Positions 48,093-57,902 of a stretch of 64,000 bases of DNA are shown piece after piece. Below the pieces are notes generated by a model. The model made no database searches. It was not told the DNA's origin and worked only from the letters and a program-made list of their open reading frames with translations. Numbering within the stretch: the stretch's first letter is position 1; each line of letters begins with the position of its first letter. Source of the DNA: Paenibacillus sp. PCH8 (GTDB taxonomy: Bacteria > Bacillota > Bacilli > Paenibacillales > Paenibacillaceae); NCBI RefSeq assembly GCF_002968835.1, contig NZ_PKQK01000001.1, forward strand, positions 1,054,001 to 1,118,000, in the 5' to 3' direction. Position numbers and translations under genes: made by a program.

Positions 48093-48286
48093 GCGCAGTC
48101 TCCTCCCATACCCATACATTCTCCCGATGTGCGGAGTATTCGACCCATCTTCTTCTGACCAGACTGGAAGAATCATCCTACCGCCATACATGAGATTATT
48201 TTCTCGTCAGTATATATCATCTATCTACATATGTCGCTAGAAAATGCGCCGGCGCACACGATGCGAAGACGCAGATTGTTCCAACA

Positions 48287-49246
48287 TCATTGCTCCTGCT
48301 CTGCCACACCAAGCTTCTTCATAAGCAAGTCATGACTCTCGTGAATCTCGTCTGGCTCGCAGGCAGACTTTAATTCATACACCTTTACCTGTGCCCGGCG
48401 AATCATGGGCAGATAAGCATCATAGAAGCTCATGTCTTTACTGTGTACATAAGGGCACCAGTGATCAGAGAGACCCAGCGTCTCATGAATATGAACACCT
48501 ACAATATCATCCATTAGTCCCTGCATTTCTCCCACACTATCGTATAGACCCAGTCGGTCCATCATAATAGCGTGACCTGTGTCGTACCAGATACCGACAG
48601 GAGCGCCTTTGAGAGCCGTGATAATGGTTTTGGCTTCTGCCAGCGTAGGAATCTGTTGAGGTCTGGACCTGGTCTCTATTCCAAAACGGACATTCAGTCC
48701 TTTCGCTACTGCTCGATTGCAGACTTCATCCAGACTGACAATGATCTTCTCGATATATCCTGCGCTTAGCGCCTGACGGCGTTCCATTAACTCTTCCCAT
48801 TTGCTACGATATTTCGGAGAATCTGTCCCTTCCTCTCTATAAAGCATCTCCAGATCCTTGCTGATATCGTGAGGGAAAGGCACCTCTCCCGGATGAACGA
48901 CTACCGCTTCCCCACCATAACGATGAGCATACTCTGCCGATCCAACAAGCAACTCTATAGCGCGCTGACGTTTAACTTCATCCTCGAAGCCCAGCAGGAC
49001 AGAATCCGTACCATAATCCGGGTCTGGGTCATGTGGAAAAGTGTTATGAACACTCGAAACACCTATTTCTCCGCGCTCAATCATCGGCTCAATGGTCTTG
49101 AGCATTTCCTTCGTCACATTATAGTTGAGTTCAACCCGTCGAAAGCCAAGTTCTGCGATTTCCTGAATCATGTCTTCCCCTACGGTATGTTTCCTAATAT
49201 TCCAGCAAGTCGAAAATGAATATTCTCCCTTGTCTTTTGCCTGCAT
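48287..49246 (-). CDS. Sugar phosphate isomerase/epimerase (xylose-isomerase-like TIM barrel)
   Basis: A 319-residue AP-endonuclease-2/xylose-isomerase-like barrel. Metal-ligand motifs are visible: VVVHPGEVPFPHD, FGIETRSRPQQIP, GIWYDTGHAIMMD and GVHIHETLGLSDHW. Members isomerise or epimerise sugars or act as endonuclease IV-like enzymes. The start is the ATG at 49246 after GGAAGGAG; a TTG at 49282 is an alternative. It lies between LplC and the 582-residue enzyme and likely works on the imported sugar. Confidence 0.85.
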   Translation of the reverse strand: MQAKDKGEYSFSTCWNIRKHTVGEDMIQEIAELGFRRVELNYNVTKEMLKTIEPMIERGEIGVSSVHNTFPHDPDPDYGTDSVLLGFEDEVKRQRAIELLVGSAEYAHRYGGEAVVVHPGEVPFPHDISKDLEMLYREEGTDSPKYRSKWEELMERRQALSAGYIEKIIVSLDEVCNRAVAKGLNVRFGIETRSRPQQIPTLAEAKTIITALKGAPVGIWYDTGHAIMMDRLGLYDSVGEMQGLMDDIVGVHIHETLGLSDHWCPYVHSKDMSFYDAYLPMIRRAQVKVYELKSACEPDEIHESHDLLMKKLGVAEQEQ

Positions 49247-49309
49247 ATATAATGCTTCTCCTTCCCGCGGGTATAAAATCAAAATGTTTTTTTCAAGGTG
49301 ATCCAGTGA

Positions 49310-50182
49310 TTAACCTTTTACTGCACCCAGCATTGCACCGCTTACAAAATATTTTTGAAGCCATGGATATACAAGCAAAATAGGTACGGTTGCGAAAACA
49401 ACGGTTGCTGCCTTGAGACTTTCTGGAGTTAAACGTGTCCGGCTTGCTCCCTCCATCAACGTCAGCTCACTCACCATGTTGTTCTGCACCATTTGGTACA
49501 TCTTGAGCTGAAGCGGGTAGAGCTTCGGATCAGTGATGTACATCAATGAATCCTGGAAGCCATTCCAGCGTCCAACTGCGTAGAAGAGAGCCAAGGTAGC
49601 CAGCACAGGCATGGATAACGGCAGAATGACTTTGAAGAGAGTGTGAACATGTGAACTTCCATCAATCTCAGCCGCTTCCTCCAGACTGTCCGGAATACCT
49701 CTAAAGAAGGAAATCAAGATAATCAGGTTAAAGGGACTTACCAGACCCGGCAGAATAAGCGCCCAGACGGAATTCAGCATATTCAAGTCACGAATCAGCA
49801 GATATTCAGGAATGATTCCGCCACTGAAAAACATCGTAATGATGATGACATACATGAAGAGCTTTCTACCCTTCAGTTTTTTCTTGGTTAACGGATACGC
49901 AGCAGCGATGGTGAATAGCATACAAAGCACTGTCGTTGCTACCGTAAGAAGCGTTGTAAATCCCAGAGAATAGATCATAGATTGATCGGAGAATACCTGA
50001 CCGTAAGCATCCCAATTGAATTCTTTCGGGAATATGGTCACTTCACCCGATGTAATCGCCCGATTCGAGCTAAGCGATATGGCAATTGTGTGCATAAACG
50101 GAGTCAAACAGAATATAACAAACATAGATATAAAGGAGATATTAACAATATCAAAAATCCGGTTCGAGGTGCGTTCACTCAT
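49310..50182 (-). CDS. Carbohydrate ABC transporter permease (LplC-like)
   Basis: One of the two permeases of the second sugar importer. The 290 residues have six membrane helices and the EAA loop (DSLEEAAEIDGSSHVHTLFK). The C-terminus MLGAVKG is typical of the LplC/YtcP group, which usually transports complex glycans. AAGGAG precedes the ATG. It follows the (frameshifted) LplB gene by 72 bp. No ATPase gene is present in the locus. Confidence 0.9.
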   Translation of the reverse strand: MSERTSNRIFDIVNISFISMFVIFCLTPFMHTIAISLSSNRAITSGEVTIFPKEFNWDAYGQVFSDQSMIYSLGFTTLLTVATTVLCMLFTIAAAYPLTKKKLKGRKLFMYVIIITMFFSGGIIPEYLLIRDLNMLNSVWALILPGLVSPFNLIILISFFRGIPDSLEEAAEIDGSSHVHTLFKVILPLSMPVLATLALFYAVGRWNGFQDSLMYITDPKLYPLQLKMYQMVQNNMVSELTLMEGASRTRLTPESLKAATVVFATVPILLVYPWLQKYFVSGAMLGAVKG

Positions 50183-50254
50183 CTGCGCACAGCTCCTTTA
50201 CTGATGGTCTATACATACAAGCCGTATGGCGTATCTTTCATTTTTTCGTATAAG

Positions 50255-51153
50255 CTACAGAATTCCTTCGCCGGTTGTTTTCTTCGAGATATAGTTAGAA
50301 CCGAGAACAAAAATGAGTCCAACTACAGCTTGGAACAAACCAACAACGGTTGCCAGAGTATACTGTCCTGATTGGAGACCAATTCTGTATACAAAGGTAC
50401 TAAGTACATCGGAGTATTCCCGCACAGCCGTGTTACCGATAATGTACGGACGATCAAACCCGATGCTGACCATATTTCCGAGATTAAGAATAAGCAAAGT
50501 TACAATGGTTGGTTTGATACTTGGCAATGTAATATGCCAAATTCTCTTTAGACGAGAGGCGCCATCAATCTCTGCCGCTTCAAATAACTCCTTGTTAACT
50601 GCGGTTAGTGCAGCCAAATATAAGATGGTTCCCCATCCTGCACTTTGCCAAACACCTGTGAACAGGTACGTAATAAGCCAAGGACCTTTCTCTGTCAAGA
50701 AGGGTATCGAATTTAAGCCCATACTCTGTAGTACACCATTGACCATACCGGATTGATTACCGAACAATTGGTATACAATCCCCCGATAATAACCCAAGAG
50801 ATAAAGTGAGGAACATATAGAATTGTCTGCGATATTTTTTTAAACCATTTAAATCGAACTTCATAGAGCATAATAGCCAAAATGATTGGAGCAGGGAACG
50901 AAACGAGCAGATCAAGAAAATTTAGCATAAAGGTATTACGTAATGTGGTGTAGAACTCATCCATCGCGAATACTTCGCGAAAAGCATCGAAACCAATCCA
51001 TTTACTACCGCTGATGCCTTGAAAGAGGTTGAAATCCTTAAAGGCGATCTGCACACCGTACATCGGTCCATAACGGAAGATTAAAAAGTAGATCAGAGGC
51101 AGGGAAATCAGCGCGTATAATTGCCAATACCTTTTCAAGTATGTGATGGTCAA
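50255..51153 (-). pseudogene. Carbohydrate ABC transporter permease (LplB-like), frameshifted
   Basis: Partner permease of LplC. From the TTG at 51153 (AGGAGGAAACCGAC upstream) the frame reads normal LplB sequence to PHFISWVIIGG, then diverges and stops at 50713. The expected continuation IVYQLFGNQSGMVNGVLQSMG and the EAA loop (LFEAAEIDGASRLKRIWH) are in another frame ending at 50255. The shift lies at a run of five G at 50784-50780; one more G would restore the frame. Either the gene is inactive, or the run is a phase-variable or mis-called homopolymer. Confidence 0.88.
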
Positions 51154-51273
51154 GTCGGTTTCCTCCTATCAACGAAGAAACGTTTGTGCCGCCAAACGAC
51201 GGCACCCGTTCCTTTCTAAGTTCAAGCAAAATAGTATGTGTTTCTATCTATTAGCTTGGAGCAAGGCTTCGGT

Positions 51274-52878
51274 TTATTTAGCGCCCATTTCCTGTACAGC
51301 TTGTTCCAGTTCTTTCTTCAATTCTGTACCGCCCAAGGACATAAAATCAGCCATTTCTTTATCAAACACTGCATCGAAATCTGCTGGTTTTGCCATAGCT
51401 GTTTTCACAATGATGACATCGAGTTTGTCTTTGAGTGCTGTACTGTATTTCATCTCTGCTTCAATTGGTTTATCAAAAATAATTGGTCCTACGGTATCCG
51501 TATTTGCAATAGCAAGAGATTGTTTCAACATTTCCTGATTGTTTGTCGGGAAGCCCAGAATCCATGCTTTTTCGTTGGTTGCTTCATCCCCGATATTTTT
51601 ACCGTTTGAGATAATTGCTGTATCCCCTGAAGTAAACAGGCGATCCATCGCTTCTTGCGTTGCATCTTCTTTCACGACAGGAATGCCGTCTACCAAATCA
51701 TAGTTCTCGCCTTCCACACCGCTGTAGATATCAATCAGGTTATTACCGGATGCCATCCAGTCCAGATACTTAACGGCTTCCACAGAACGTTCACTGCTTT
51801 TCGGAATCATGATATACATACCATTTGTTCCATAACGGGACTTAATGTGTTTATTGTCTGCATTCGGATTCGTATAAACATCAACCGGCAGAACGTTGCT
51901 GTCTTTTACGTTTTTGTGCAGGTTATCCATTGTTCCTTCTCCATAGAACATCGCATCGACGTCTTCAGACCAGTAACCGATGTTACCATTCGAAACGTCC
52001 TTCCCTAGCTGTGTTTTATCTTTATCCAAACTGAAGTCTTTGCTGATTAAGCCCTCATTATAGAGCTTGTTCAGGAACTTCATGGAATCCTTGAAGCCCT
52101 CATGAAGCGGTAATTCATAGCGTTGACCGTATGTCAGATCACCACTAACTGGTTTTATGAACGAATAGATCAATGTTTCGAAGTTAGCTGGTGCAAGCGC
52201 CATACCCATCGGGATGTTTTTACTTCCCAATTGACCAGGATCTTTTTCTTTAAACGCTTTCAAAGTTGTGTACAATTCATCTGTTGTCTTAGGCACAGGC
52301 AGTCCCAACTTATCGAGCCAATCTTGACGAATGTAGGAACTGTAACGTCCTGTGATGGCACGTTTACCCGGGATAGCAAACTGTTTTCCATCAACTTGCC
52401 CGAACTTTAATGTATCTTCGCCCAGGAACTTCTTCAGATTCGGTCCATGCTGATTAATCAGTTCACCGACATCTGCCAATCCACCTTGCTGAGCATAACG
52501 GTAAAACACGCTGGAGTCATAAACAAAGACAATATCAGGGACATCTGAATTACTGGCCATCAGAACGTTAAGCTTCGTTACTTCCTCGGAACGCTGAACA
52601 GGTACAAACTGTACATCGATGTTGTTAGGATCACCGAACTTTTCCTGAATCATTTTAGATATGAAGTTGTTCGTAATCGTGTACGGTGAAGGACTGTTAC
52701 CACGGTCGAAGATTTCAACCTTTAATGTAACGCGTTTACCCTCACTGGATGCTCCGCCTTCTGTTGATTTTGAATCTGATGCAGATGAGCACCCCGCAAG
52801 AAGTGAAACGCCCATTACCATCGTGAGCGCCAAACCCATCCATTTCTTCAAACTCCCCTTGGTTGCATTTCTTGTCAT
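51274..52878 (-). CDS. Extracellular solute-binding lipoprotein (LplA-like)
   Basis: Substrate-binding protein of the second importer, 534 residues. The signal peptide ends in the lipobox LLAGCSSAS and is followed by a Ser/Gly linker and a large family-1 binding fold with FDRGNSPSPYTITNNF, IPMGMALAPANFE and AVKYLDWMASGNN. Length and motifs match LplA-type proteins that bind complex oligosaccharides. A cre-like site lies 88 bp upstream of the start, so catabolite repression by CcpA is likely. Confidence 0.9.
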   Translation of the reverse strand: MTRNATKGSLKKWMGLALTMVMGVSLLAGCSSASDSKSTEGGASSEGKRVTLKVEIFDRGNSPSPYTITNNFISKMIQEKFGDPNNIDVQFVPVQRSEEVTKLNVLMASNSDVPDIVFVYDSSVFYRYAQQGGLADVGELINQHGPNLKKFLGEDTLKFGQVDGKQFAIPGKRAITGRYSSYIRQDWLDKLGLPVPKTTDELYTTLKAFKEKDPGQLGSKNIPMGMALAPANFETLIYSFIKPVSGDLTYGQRYELPLHEGFKDSMKFLNKLYNEGLISKDFSLDKDKTQLGKDVSNGNIGYWSEDVDAMFYGEGTMDNLHKNVKDSNVLPVDVYTNPNADNKHIKSRYGTNGMYIMIPKSSERSVEAVKYLDWMASGNNLIDIYSGVEGENYDLVDGIPVVKEDATQEAMDRLFTSGDTAIISNGKNIGDEATNEKAWILGFPTNNQEMLKQSLAIANTDTVGPIIFDKPIEAEMKYSTALKDKLDVIIVKTAMAKPADFDAVFDKEMADFMSLGGTELKKELEQAVQEMGAK

Positions 52879-52965
52879 ATTGTCATCCCCTTTGTCTTTG
52901 CGTGAATGTTTGAAGCCTGATACGAGTATTCCACATCTATGCGAGCACTGACAACAAACTACTTT

Positions 52966-52979
52966 CGGTAGCGCTTACA
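52966..52979 (-). promoter_or_regulatory. Probable cre site (CcpA)
   Basis: Minus strand TGTAAGCGCTACCG agrees with the cre consensus TGWAARCGYTWNCW at 13 of 14 positions. It lies upstream of the binding-protein gene, where CcpA binding would repress the importer while glucose is present. Confidence 0.7.
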
Positions 52980-53289
52980 TACGAGTTATGGTTTATCCCC
53001 TACGCGCATTTTCACATACCGACTTTTCACTCAAACCCTTGCTGCCACTGGATTTCTCAGCAATAGTGTTCCCCAGACTTCAAGTGGTTACCCCGTTGCC
53101 ACATAAACCATTTTCACATACTGCCTATATTCGCAATCCATAATTTAGCCAGGTATATCCTTCGCCTTAGCCGAAAAAGGGTGAACCTCTGCATGTCTAA
53201 TCTCCGGAATGGAAAATGACTGCATGAAATTCACCCTGTGCTTATATTCGGCTGTATGCAACCCCTTGGGTTGGAACGAACACTTCAAT
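52980..53289. other. Intergenic region upstream of the cre site, nothing recognised
   Basis: Spacer between the AraC regulator gene and the transporter operon. It should contain the operon promoter and the regulator binding site; neither was resolved. Confidence 0.5.
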
Positions 53290-55551
53290 TTATTCTTTGG
53301 ACTCTCGTTGCTCACGTTTCATTCGACGATAATCGCCTGGAGTTATACCTGTGATTCGCTTAAATACACGTCCAAGTGTAATTCCATTTGCATACCCTAT
53401 CTTTAGTGCAATGTCCTGTAAAGAACAGTCTGTTTCCAAAAGCAATTTCTCGGTCTCTTTCATTCGTAGCTCTGTCACGAAGTCAACGAATTTCATGTTG
53501 AACTCCGTCTTGAACAGATAGCTCGCATGTTTGCCCGATATCTGAAAGCGATCACTTAAATGCTTGAGTGACAGATCTGGATTCGCAAACTGTTCCTCGA
53601 TATAATTTTTCATTTCGTTAACCATCGCCTTGTAACTCTTCGTTTCAGTTACCGCCACATACGTTCGGAACAAGTCAGTCAGGCCGTCCAATAACAGACC
53701 TTTCACATCCTCCAGCTTCTCCGCTTCTTCTACAGCGATCAGCCATGCGCTAATGTTTTTTTCAGACAGCTCTTCCTGCAGTCCCTCTGACATCATAGAT
53801 ACTTCCCGGCTGAGCATCTGTAACATCGCCTGAATTAAAGAGCGAATCTCTTCATCAGGCAGCTTATTCTGCTCAAACGCGACGAAGATTTCCTCCAATT
53901 GCTCGCGCCATTGACCACTCGACATTCGGAAACGTTTGACAAAGTCAGCAATCATCTGTAGATACGTGTAAGTTTCCAACAACGGATGCTGAAGTTCACC
54001 AGAATCTGCCTGGCCCACATCACCGTTCATTAACAATTTACGTTGCACAACTGCTTCAGCCGCCGTATAAGAATGATGAATGGCGGTTATACCCTCAGCC
54101 TCGGAACCAATGCCAAAGCTCAGCGATATACGCAGATTTTGCTCAACCCAAGATCTGCAATCCTCCGCTACTAAGCGAATCTGCTTGGACATCTGCTCGC
54201 TACTCGCTGCCTGTTCCTTTGAAAGAAAGAGAATGGCGATCCGATCCGCACTAATCCATTCCGTCCAGCATTGCACTTCTGTATTACGAGAGAGCTCCTG
54301 AAGAACATTCATTAAGGCAAACTTCAGCGTGTTCTGCTCTCCTCTTGTAAACCTCTCCTGAAACCCCTTCTCATAGCGGTTAATTTCCCCAACTACAACG
54401 ATAAAGCGTGAAGTGTCATTTACCTCACCCAGCGGAGATAATTCTTTCAGTTGCTCTTCGACATGATCCATGTGCTCCCCGTAAAGCAATGCTTTGAACA
54501 ACTTGCTGCGCTGCATCAGTACGTTTTCCCTGCTTTTTTTGTCATAGTCCATCATATGGTTAATCAAGTTTTCAAGCACACCATCAATCATCTTCATCTC
54601 ATCCATACCCGTGCCTGAGTTTTCAAAAGCTCGAATCTGTTGCGATTCGATTCGGTTCATGATAATCTGAATCGGTTTATAGTTGCGACGTGTAATATAC
54701 ACAATATATATAATCGCGCAGATGACGGTCACAATGGCAATGATTATCCACACATAGGAGACAACAGAGACCCAGCTAAACAGATTACCCGCTTTGATGC
54801 CACTAGTGAGTGTCCAATTTAATCTTTCCAAAGGAATTGTGTTTAACTCCTGACCATCCCGAGTTCCCTCTTGATCGGAATGGGCATTATAAACAACCTT
54901 TCCCTTCTGATCGGTTATCGTCAGGAAGGATAGTTGTCCATTTATCATACTGTCCACACTCTGCTCAATGCTGCTCATCTTGACATTAATGACGAGTGTA
55001 CCCTCTGAGCCGAATGGCAAAGGCATGTCCTTATTTACCGTCAACACCCGCACAGGAGTTCGCTGAACAACATCCACTGCAATTTCCCGAACGGGCTGCC
55101 AGCCCGAAGTGACAGCCCCATTCACAATCTGATCAATCCATGCTTGATCAGAGAAGCTTTCTACTTCCCTGGAGCCACTTACCGTTAGCACATGTTTGTT
55201 TTGCTTGTCATATAGATATATCGATTGAATCCATGATGAAGAACCGCTCAACTCACGCAAGCTTTGAGCGATCGTATATACTTTATCGGAACTGATCTGG
55301 TGGGTATTATTAAAATAAAGCTTGTACGCCTGTTCGCTCTGTACCGCTTCAGTTATCGATAACTCAATATCCCGAATCGTACGATCCAACGTAGTCGCCA
55401 GATAATTGGAAGATATCCGATCCGCCTTTTTCGTTTCCTCCCTGGAGATGTCATTAATGAAAACAAAGGCGATAAAAATGAGTATCGTCATGGTAAAGAA
55501 AAAGATAGGGAAATACGAAAAGAGCAGTCGATAATACCAAGTACGCGACAA
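53290..55551 (-). CDS. Membrane-anchored AraC-family regulator with extracellular sensor
   Basis: A one-component regulator of about 753 residues. A transmembrane helix near the N-terminus (LLFSYFPIFFFTMTILIFIAF), a large extracellular dCache-like sensor (SIYLYDKQNKHVLTVSG), a second helix (VVSYVWIIIAIVTVICAIIYI), then a cytoplasmic part ending in two AraC HTH motifs (SGKHASYLFKTEFNMKF and GYANGITLGRVFKRI). It senses an external signal and directly activates genes, probably the importer downstream. The TTG at 55551 is preferred as AGGAG precedes it; an upstream TTG at 55581 also exists. Confidence 0.88.
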   Translation of the reverse strand: MSRTWYYRLLFSYFPIFFFTMTILIFIAFVFINDISREETKKADRISSNYLATTLDRTIRDIELSITEAVQSEQAYKLYFNNTHQISSDKVYTIAQSLRELSGSSSWIQSIYLYDKQNKHVLTVSGSREVESFSDQAWIDQIVNGAVTSGWQPVREIAVDVVQRTPVRVLTVNKDMPLPFGSEGTLVINVKMSSIEQSVDSMINGQLSFLTITDQKGKVVYNAHSDQEGTRDGQELNTIPLERLNWTLTSGIKAGNLFSWVSVVSYVWIIIAIVTVICAIIYIVYITRRNYKPIQIIMNRIESQQIRAFENSGTGMDEMKMIDGVLENLINHMMDYDKKSRENVLMQRSKLFKALLYGEHMDHVEEQLKELSPLGEVNDTSRFIVVVGEINRYEKGFQERFTRGEQNTLKFALMNVLQELSRNTEVQCWTEWISADRIAILFLSKEQAASSEQMSKQIRLVAEDCRSWVEQNLRISLSFGIGSEAEGITAIHHSYTAAEAVVQRKLLMNGDVGQADSGELQHPLLETYTYLQMIADFVKRFRMSSGQWREQLEEIFVAFEQNKLPDEEIRSLIQAMLQMLSREVSMMSEGLQEELSEKNISAWLIAVEEAEKLEDVKGLLLDGLTDLFRTYVAVTETKSYKAMVNEMKNYIEEQFANPDLSLKHLSDRFQISGKHASYLFKTEFNMKFVDFVTELRMKETEKLLLETDCSLQDIALKIGYANGITLGRVFKRITGITPGDYRRMKREQRESKE

Positions 55552-55813
55552 TAGACCCCACTCCTCACTCCACGATGCCAATGTCCATCAGCCGTGGTTC
55601 TGCTGTTTATTATCTTTCCACACCTTACGGATGGTTATATATATAATAGCGCTATCATTGTTGATTTCATGCTATTATAGCACAAGTCTGGAACGGCAAA
55701 GTAAGGAATTGAAATTACGGAGCCTAAACAAAAATACCGTGCTGAGCTTGAACCACAACTCAGACACGGACATGTGAAAAAAATTTGGACTATCGCCTTA
55801 CATCATTTCGAAA

Positions 55814-56761
55814 CTAAATACCCGAATCTTTAAACAAAGTAGCCATAGAGCCGCCCTCAACTATAATACGAATAGCTCGTGACAACATTGGAGCTACAGG
55901 CAATACCTTAAAGCACTCTGGATGGTCATCCGGTAGCGCAATGGAATCGGTAACGACCACCTCTTCAATGAACGGGTGATTCAGTTTACTGACTGCCCCA
56001 TCCGAGAACAACCCGTGTGTTGCACATACATATACATTTTTGGACCCACGTTCCTTTAACCCTTCCACGACATTCAGAATAGTCGTCCCGGTATCAATCA
56101 GATCCTCAATAATAATGGGTGTCCGGCCTTCTACATCCCCAATAACATGAGTAATAACCGATTCATTATGGCTCGGTCGTTTCTTGATCATAATCGCAAA
56201 GGGTGAATCCAGACGATTCGCGAGCTTCTCAGCCATCGATGCTCGTCCAGCATCTGGAGAGACTACAACAGGGTTCTCGATTCCTTTACTTAACAGATAA
56301 TCACTAATCAGATCCAGCGAAGTCATATGGTCGACGGGAATGTTGAAGAATCCCTGAATGGCCGCTGCATGCAGATCGATTGTTACCACCCGATTCGCTC
56401 CAGCCGTAGTTAATACATCGGCTACCATCTTGGCCGAGATCGGCTCCCGAGGGGCGGATTTACGCTCTTGACGAGCATAACCGTAATAGGGAACAATGAT
56501 ATTCACTGTGCGTGCTGAAGCCCTCTTCGCGGCATCAATCATCACAAGCAGCTCGACAAACAGCTCATTGATTGGATGAGACAACGACTGTATTAGAAAC
56601 ACATCACAATTACGGATCGTTTCTTCATAATGGACGTATATTTCTCCGCTCTTGAACCGGGACAGCTTGATATTGCCCAGTTGTACTCCCAGCTTGTCAC
56701 ATACCTCTTCTGCCAGCTTAGGGTTCGATGAACCGGAAAAAATACGTAACGAATGCTGCAT
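55814..56761 (-). CDS. prs: Ribose-phosphate pyrophosphokinase
   Basis: Makes PRPP from ribose 5-phosphate and ATP; PRPP is the first substrate of the histidine pathway encoded next to it. The 315 residues contain the flexible loop and ATP motifs (YYGYARQERKSAPREPISAK), the metal/PRPP site VVSPDAGRASMAEKLA and the phosphate loop IIEDLIDTGTTILNV. GGGAGGGCATT precedes the ATG. The main prs of Bacillus is next to gcaD; this second copy beside his genes is common in Paenibacillus-type genomes (inference). Confidence 0.93.
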   Translation of the reverse strand: MQHSLRIFSGSSNPKLAEEVCDKLGVQLGNIKLSRFKSGEIYVHYEETIRNCDVFLIQSLSHPINELFVELLVMIDAAKRASARTVNIIVPYYGYARQERKSAPREPISAKMVADVLTTAGANRVVTIDLHAAAIQGFFNIPVDHMTSLDLISDYLLSKGIENPVVVSPDAGRASMAEKLANRLDSPFAIMIKKRPSHNESVITHVIGDVEGRTPIIIEDLIDTGTTILNVVEGLKERGSKNVYVCATHGLFSDGAVSKLNHPFIEEVVVTDSIALPDDHPECFKVLPVAPMLSRAIRIIVEGGSMATLFKDSGI

Positions 56762-57064
56762 AATGCCCTCCCGAGGGTTTGAAGTCCCTATATAATCCCT
56801 TATCTAAAAGTGAGTGTTCATAAAGACCGGTGTTCAGTACCGAGAAGATGGGATAAAGCTAGAAATGGAGTAGCGGAGCGTAGGCAAAACTACGTGAGCA
56901 ACCACAATGTTTCCAGAGGAAACATACTCGGTAAGCATCCACCTATTTCGGCTGAATTCCAGCTTCGATGCTGATGATGCCATTAGGCATCCTTCGTAAT
57001 CAGAAGCGGACTTTTTGAACTACTTCTAAAAGGTTATTTCCTACCCTCATTATACTCCACTGCC
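56762..57064 (-). other. Structured intergenic region between hisK and prs
   Basis: 303 bp without an ORF but with several hairpins in series: CGTAG/CTACG at 56879-56894, a perfect ATGTTTCC/GGAAACAT at 56907-56925, and GCTG/CAGC near 56950. No terminator T-run is evident. It may be an untranslated leader of prs or an intergenic repeat element. Confidence 0.45.
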
Positions 57065-57889
57065 CTATACATTTAAAGGAATGAACGAGCGCTGACGGCT
57101 TTCAAAAACAGAAACTCCCTTACAACCCAGCTCCTGTAAAATCGCCTCAGCTTCTGGTAAGTAATCGCCCAGCTTCAGTGGATCATGTGCATCAGACCCC
57201 ATCGTGAGCGGAATGCCCAATCGAATCGCTTCGGTTAGCATCCGGCGACTGGGAAACATCTCCGCGCAAGGCTTCGATAACCCGGAAGCATTCAGCTCCA
57301 TGGCGCAACCACTTTTTGCGATAGCTTGCAGAGCTGCATTCTCCAAAGCGATCCGTTCGTCTGTCTGCTCCGCAGAAGGAACGAAACCAAACCGTTTGAT
57401 GACATCCGCATGACCCATGATATCGTACATACCCGTGGCAGCCGCCTTGCTTACAGCATCGTAATACTGACGATATACGTCAAGTACGTCTTTGCCCTCC
57501 CAATGATGGGTCTGACGGAAATCCGTAATATCCCACTCCCCGAGGAAGTGAACCGAGCCAATCACATAGTCCCATGGATAACGCTCAATGATCGCGCCGA
57601 TCTCTGTCTCCCAGCCTTCAATATAGTCACCTTCCAGGCCAACACGTACGTCAATCTGCCCACGGTAACGTTCTTTCAGTGAGAAACATTCCTCTACATA
57701 ACGCGGTAGTTCATCCATAGGCATCGCCATTTCCGGATAATATTGAGCCGGATCTACATGCAATAGCGGCATGTGATCAGACAATCCAATCTGGGATAGT
57801 CCAATCTCCACACCACGCTGCACGTATTCCTCCAGTTTGCCGACAGCATGTCCACACCGCTCATGGTGTGTGTGATAATCTATACGCAC
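57065..57889 (-). CDS. hisK: Histidinol-phosphatase (PHP family)
   Basis: Dephosphorylates histidinol phosphate, the penultimate step of histidine synthesis. The 274 residues have the PHP metal sites: RIDYHTHHERCGHA, QIGLSDHMPL, VIGSVHFLG, MGHADVIKRF and TMGSDAHDPLKLGD. The start is GTG at 57889, preceded by AGGAGGCGGAG; the longer frame to 57925 would overlap hisIE. It lies 13 bp after hisIE, so it belongs to the his operon. HisB here lacks a phosphatase domain, which this enzyme supplies. Confidence 0.93.
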   Translation of the reverse strand: MRIDYHTHHERCGHAVGKLEEYVQRGVEIGLSQIGLSDHMPLLHVDPAQYYPEMAMPMDELPRYVEECFSLKERYRGQIDVRVGLEGDYIEGWETEIGAIIERYPWDYVIGSVHFLGEWDITDFRQTHHWEGKDVLDVYRQYYDAVSKAAATGMYDIMGHADVIKRFGFVPSAEQTDERIALENAALQAIAKSGCAMELNASGLSKPCAEMFPSRRMLTEAIRLGIPLTMGSDAHDPLKLGDYLPEAEAILQELGCKGVSVFESRQRSFIPLNV

Positions 57890-57902
57890 CAGACTCCGCC
57901 TC

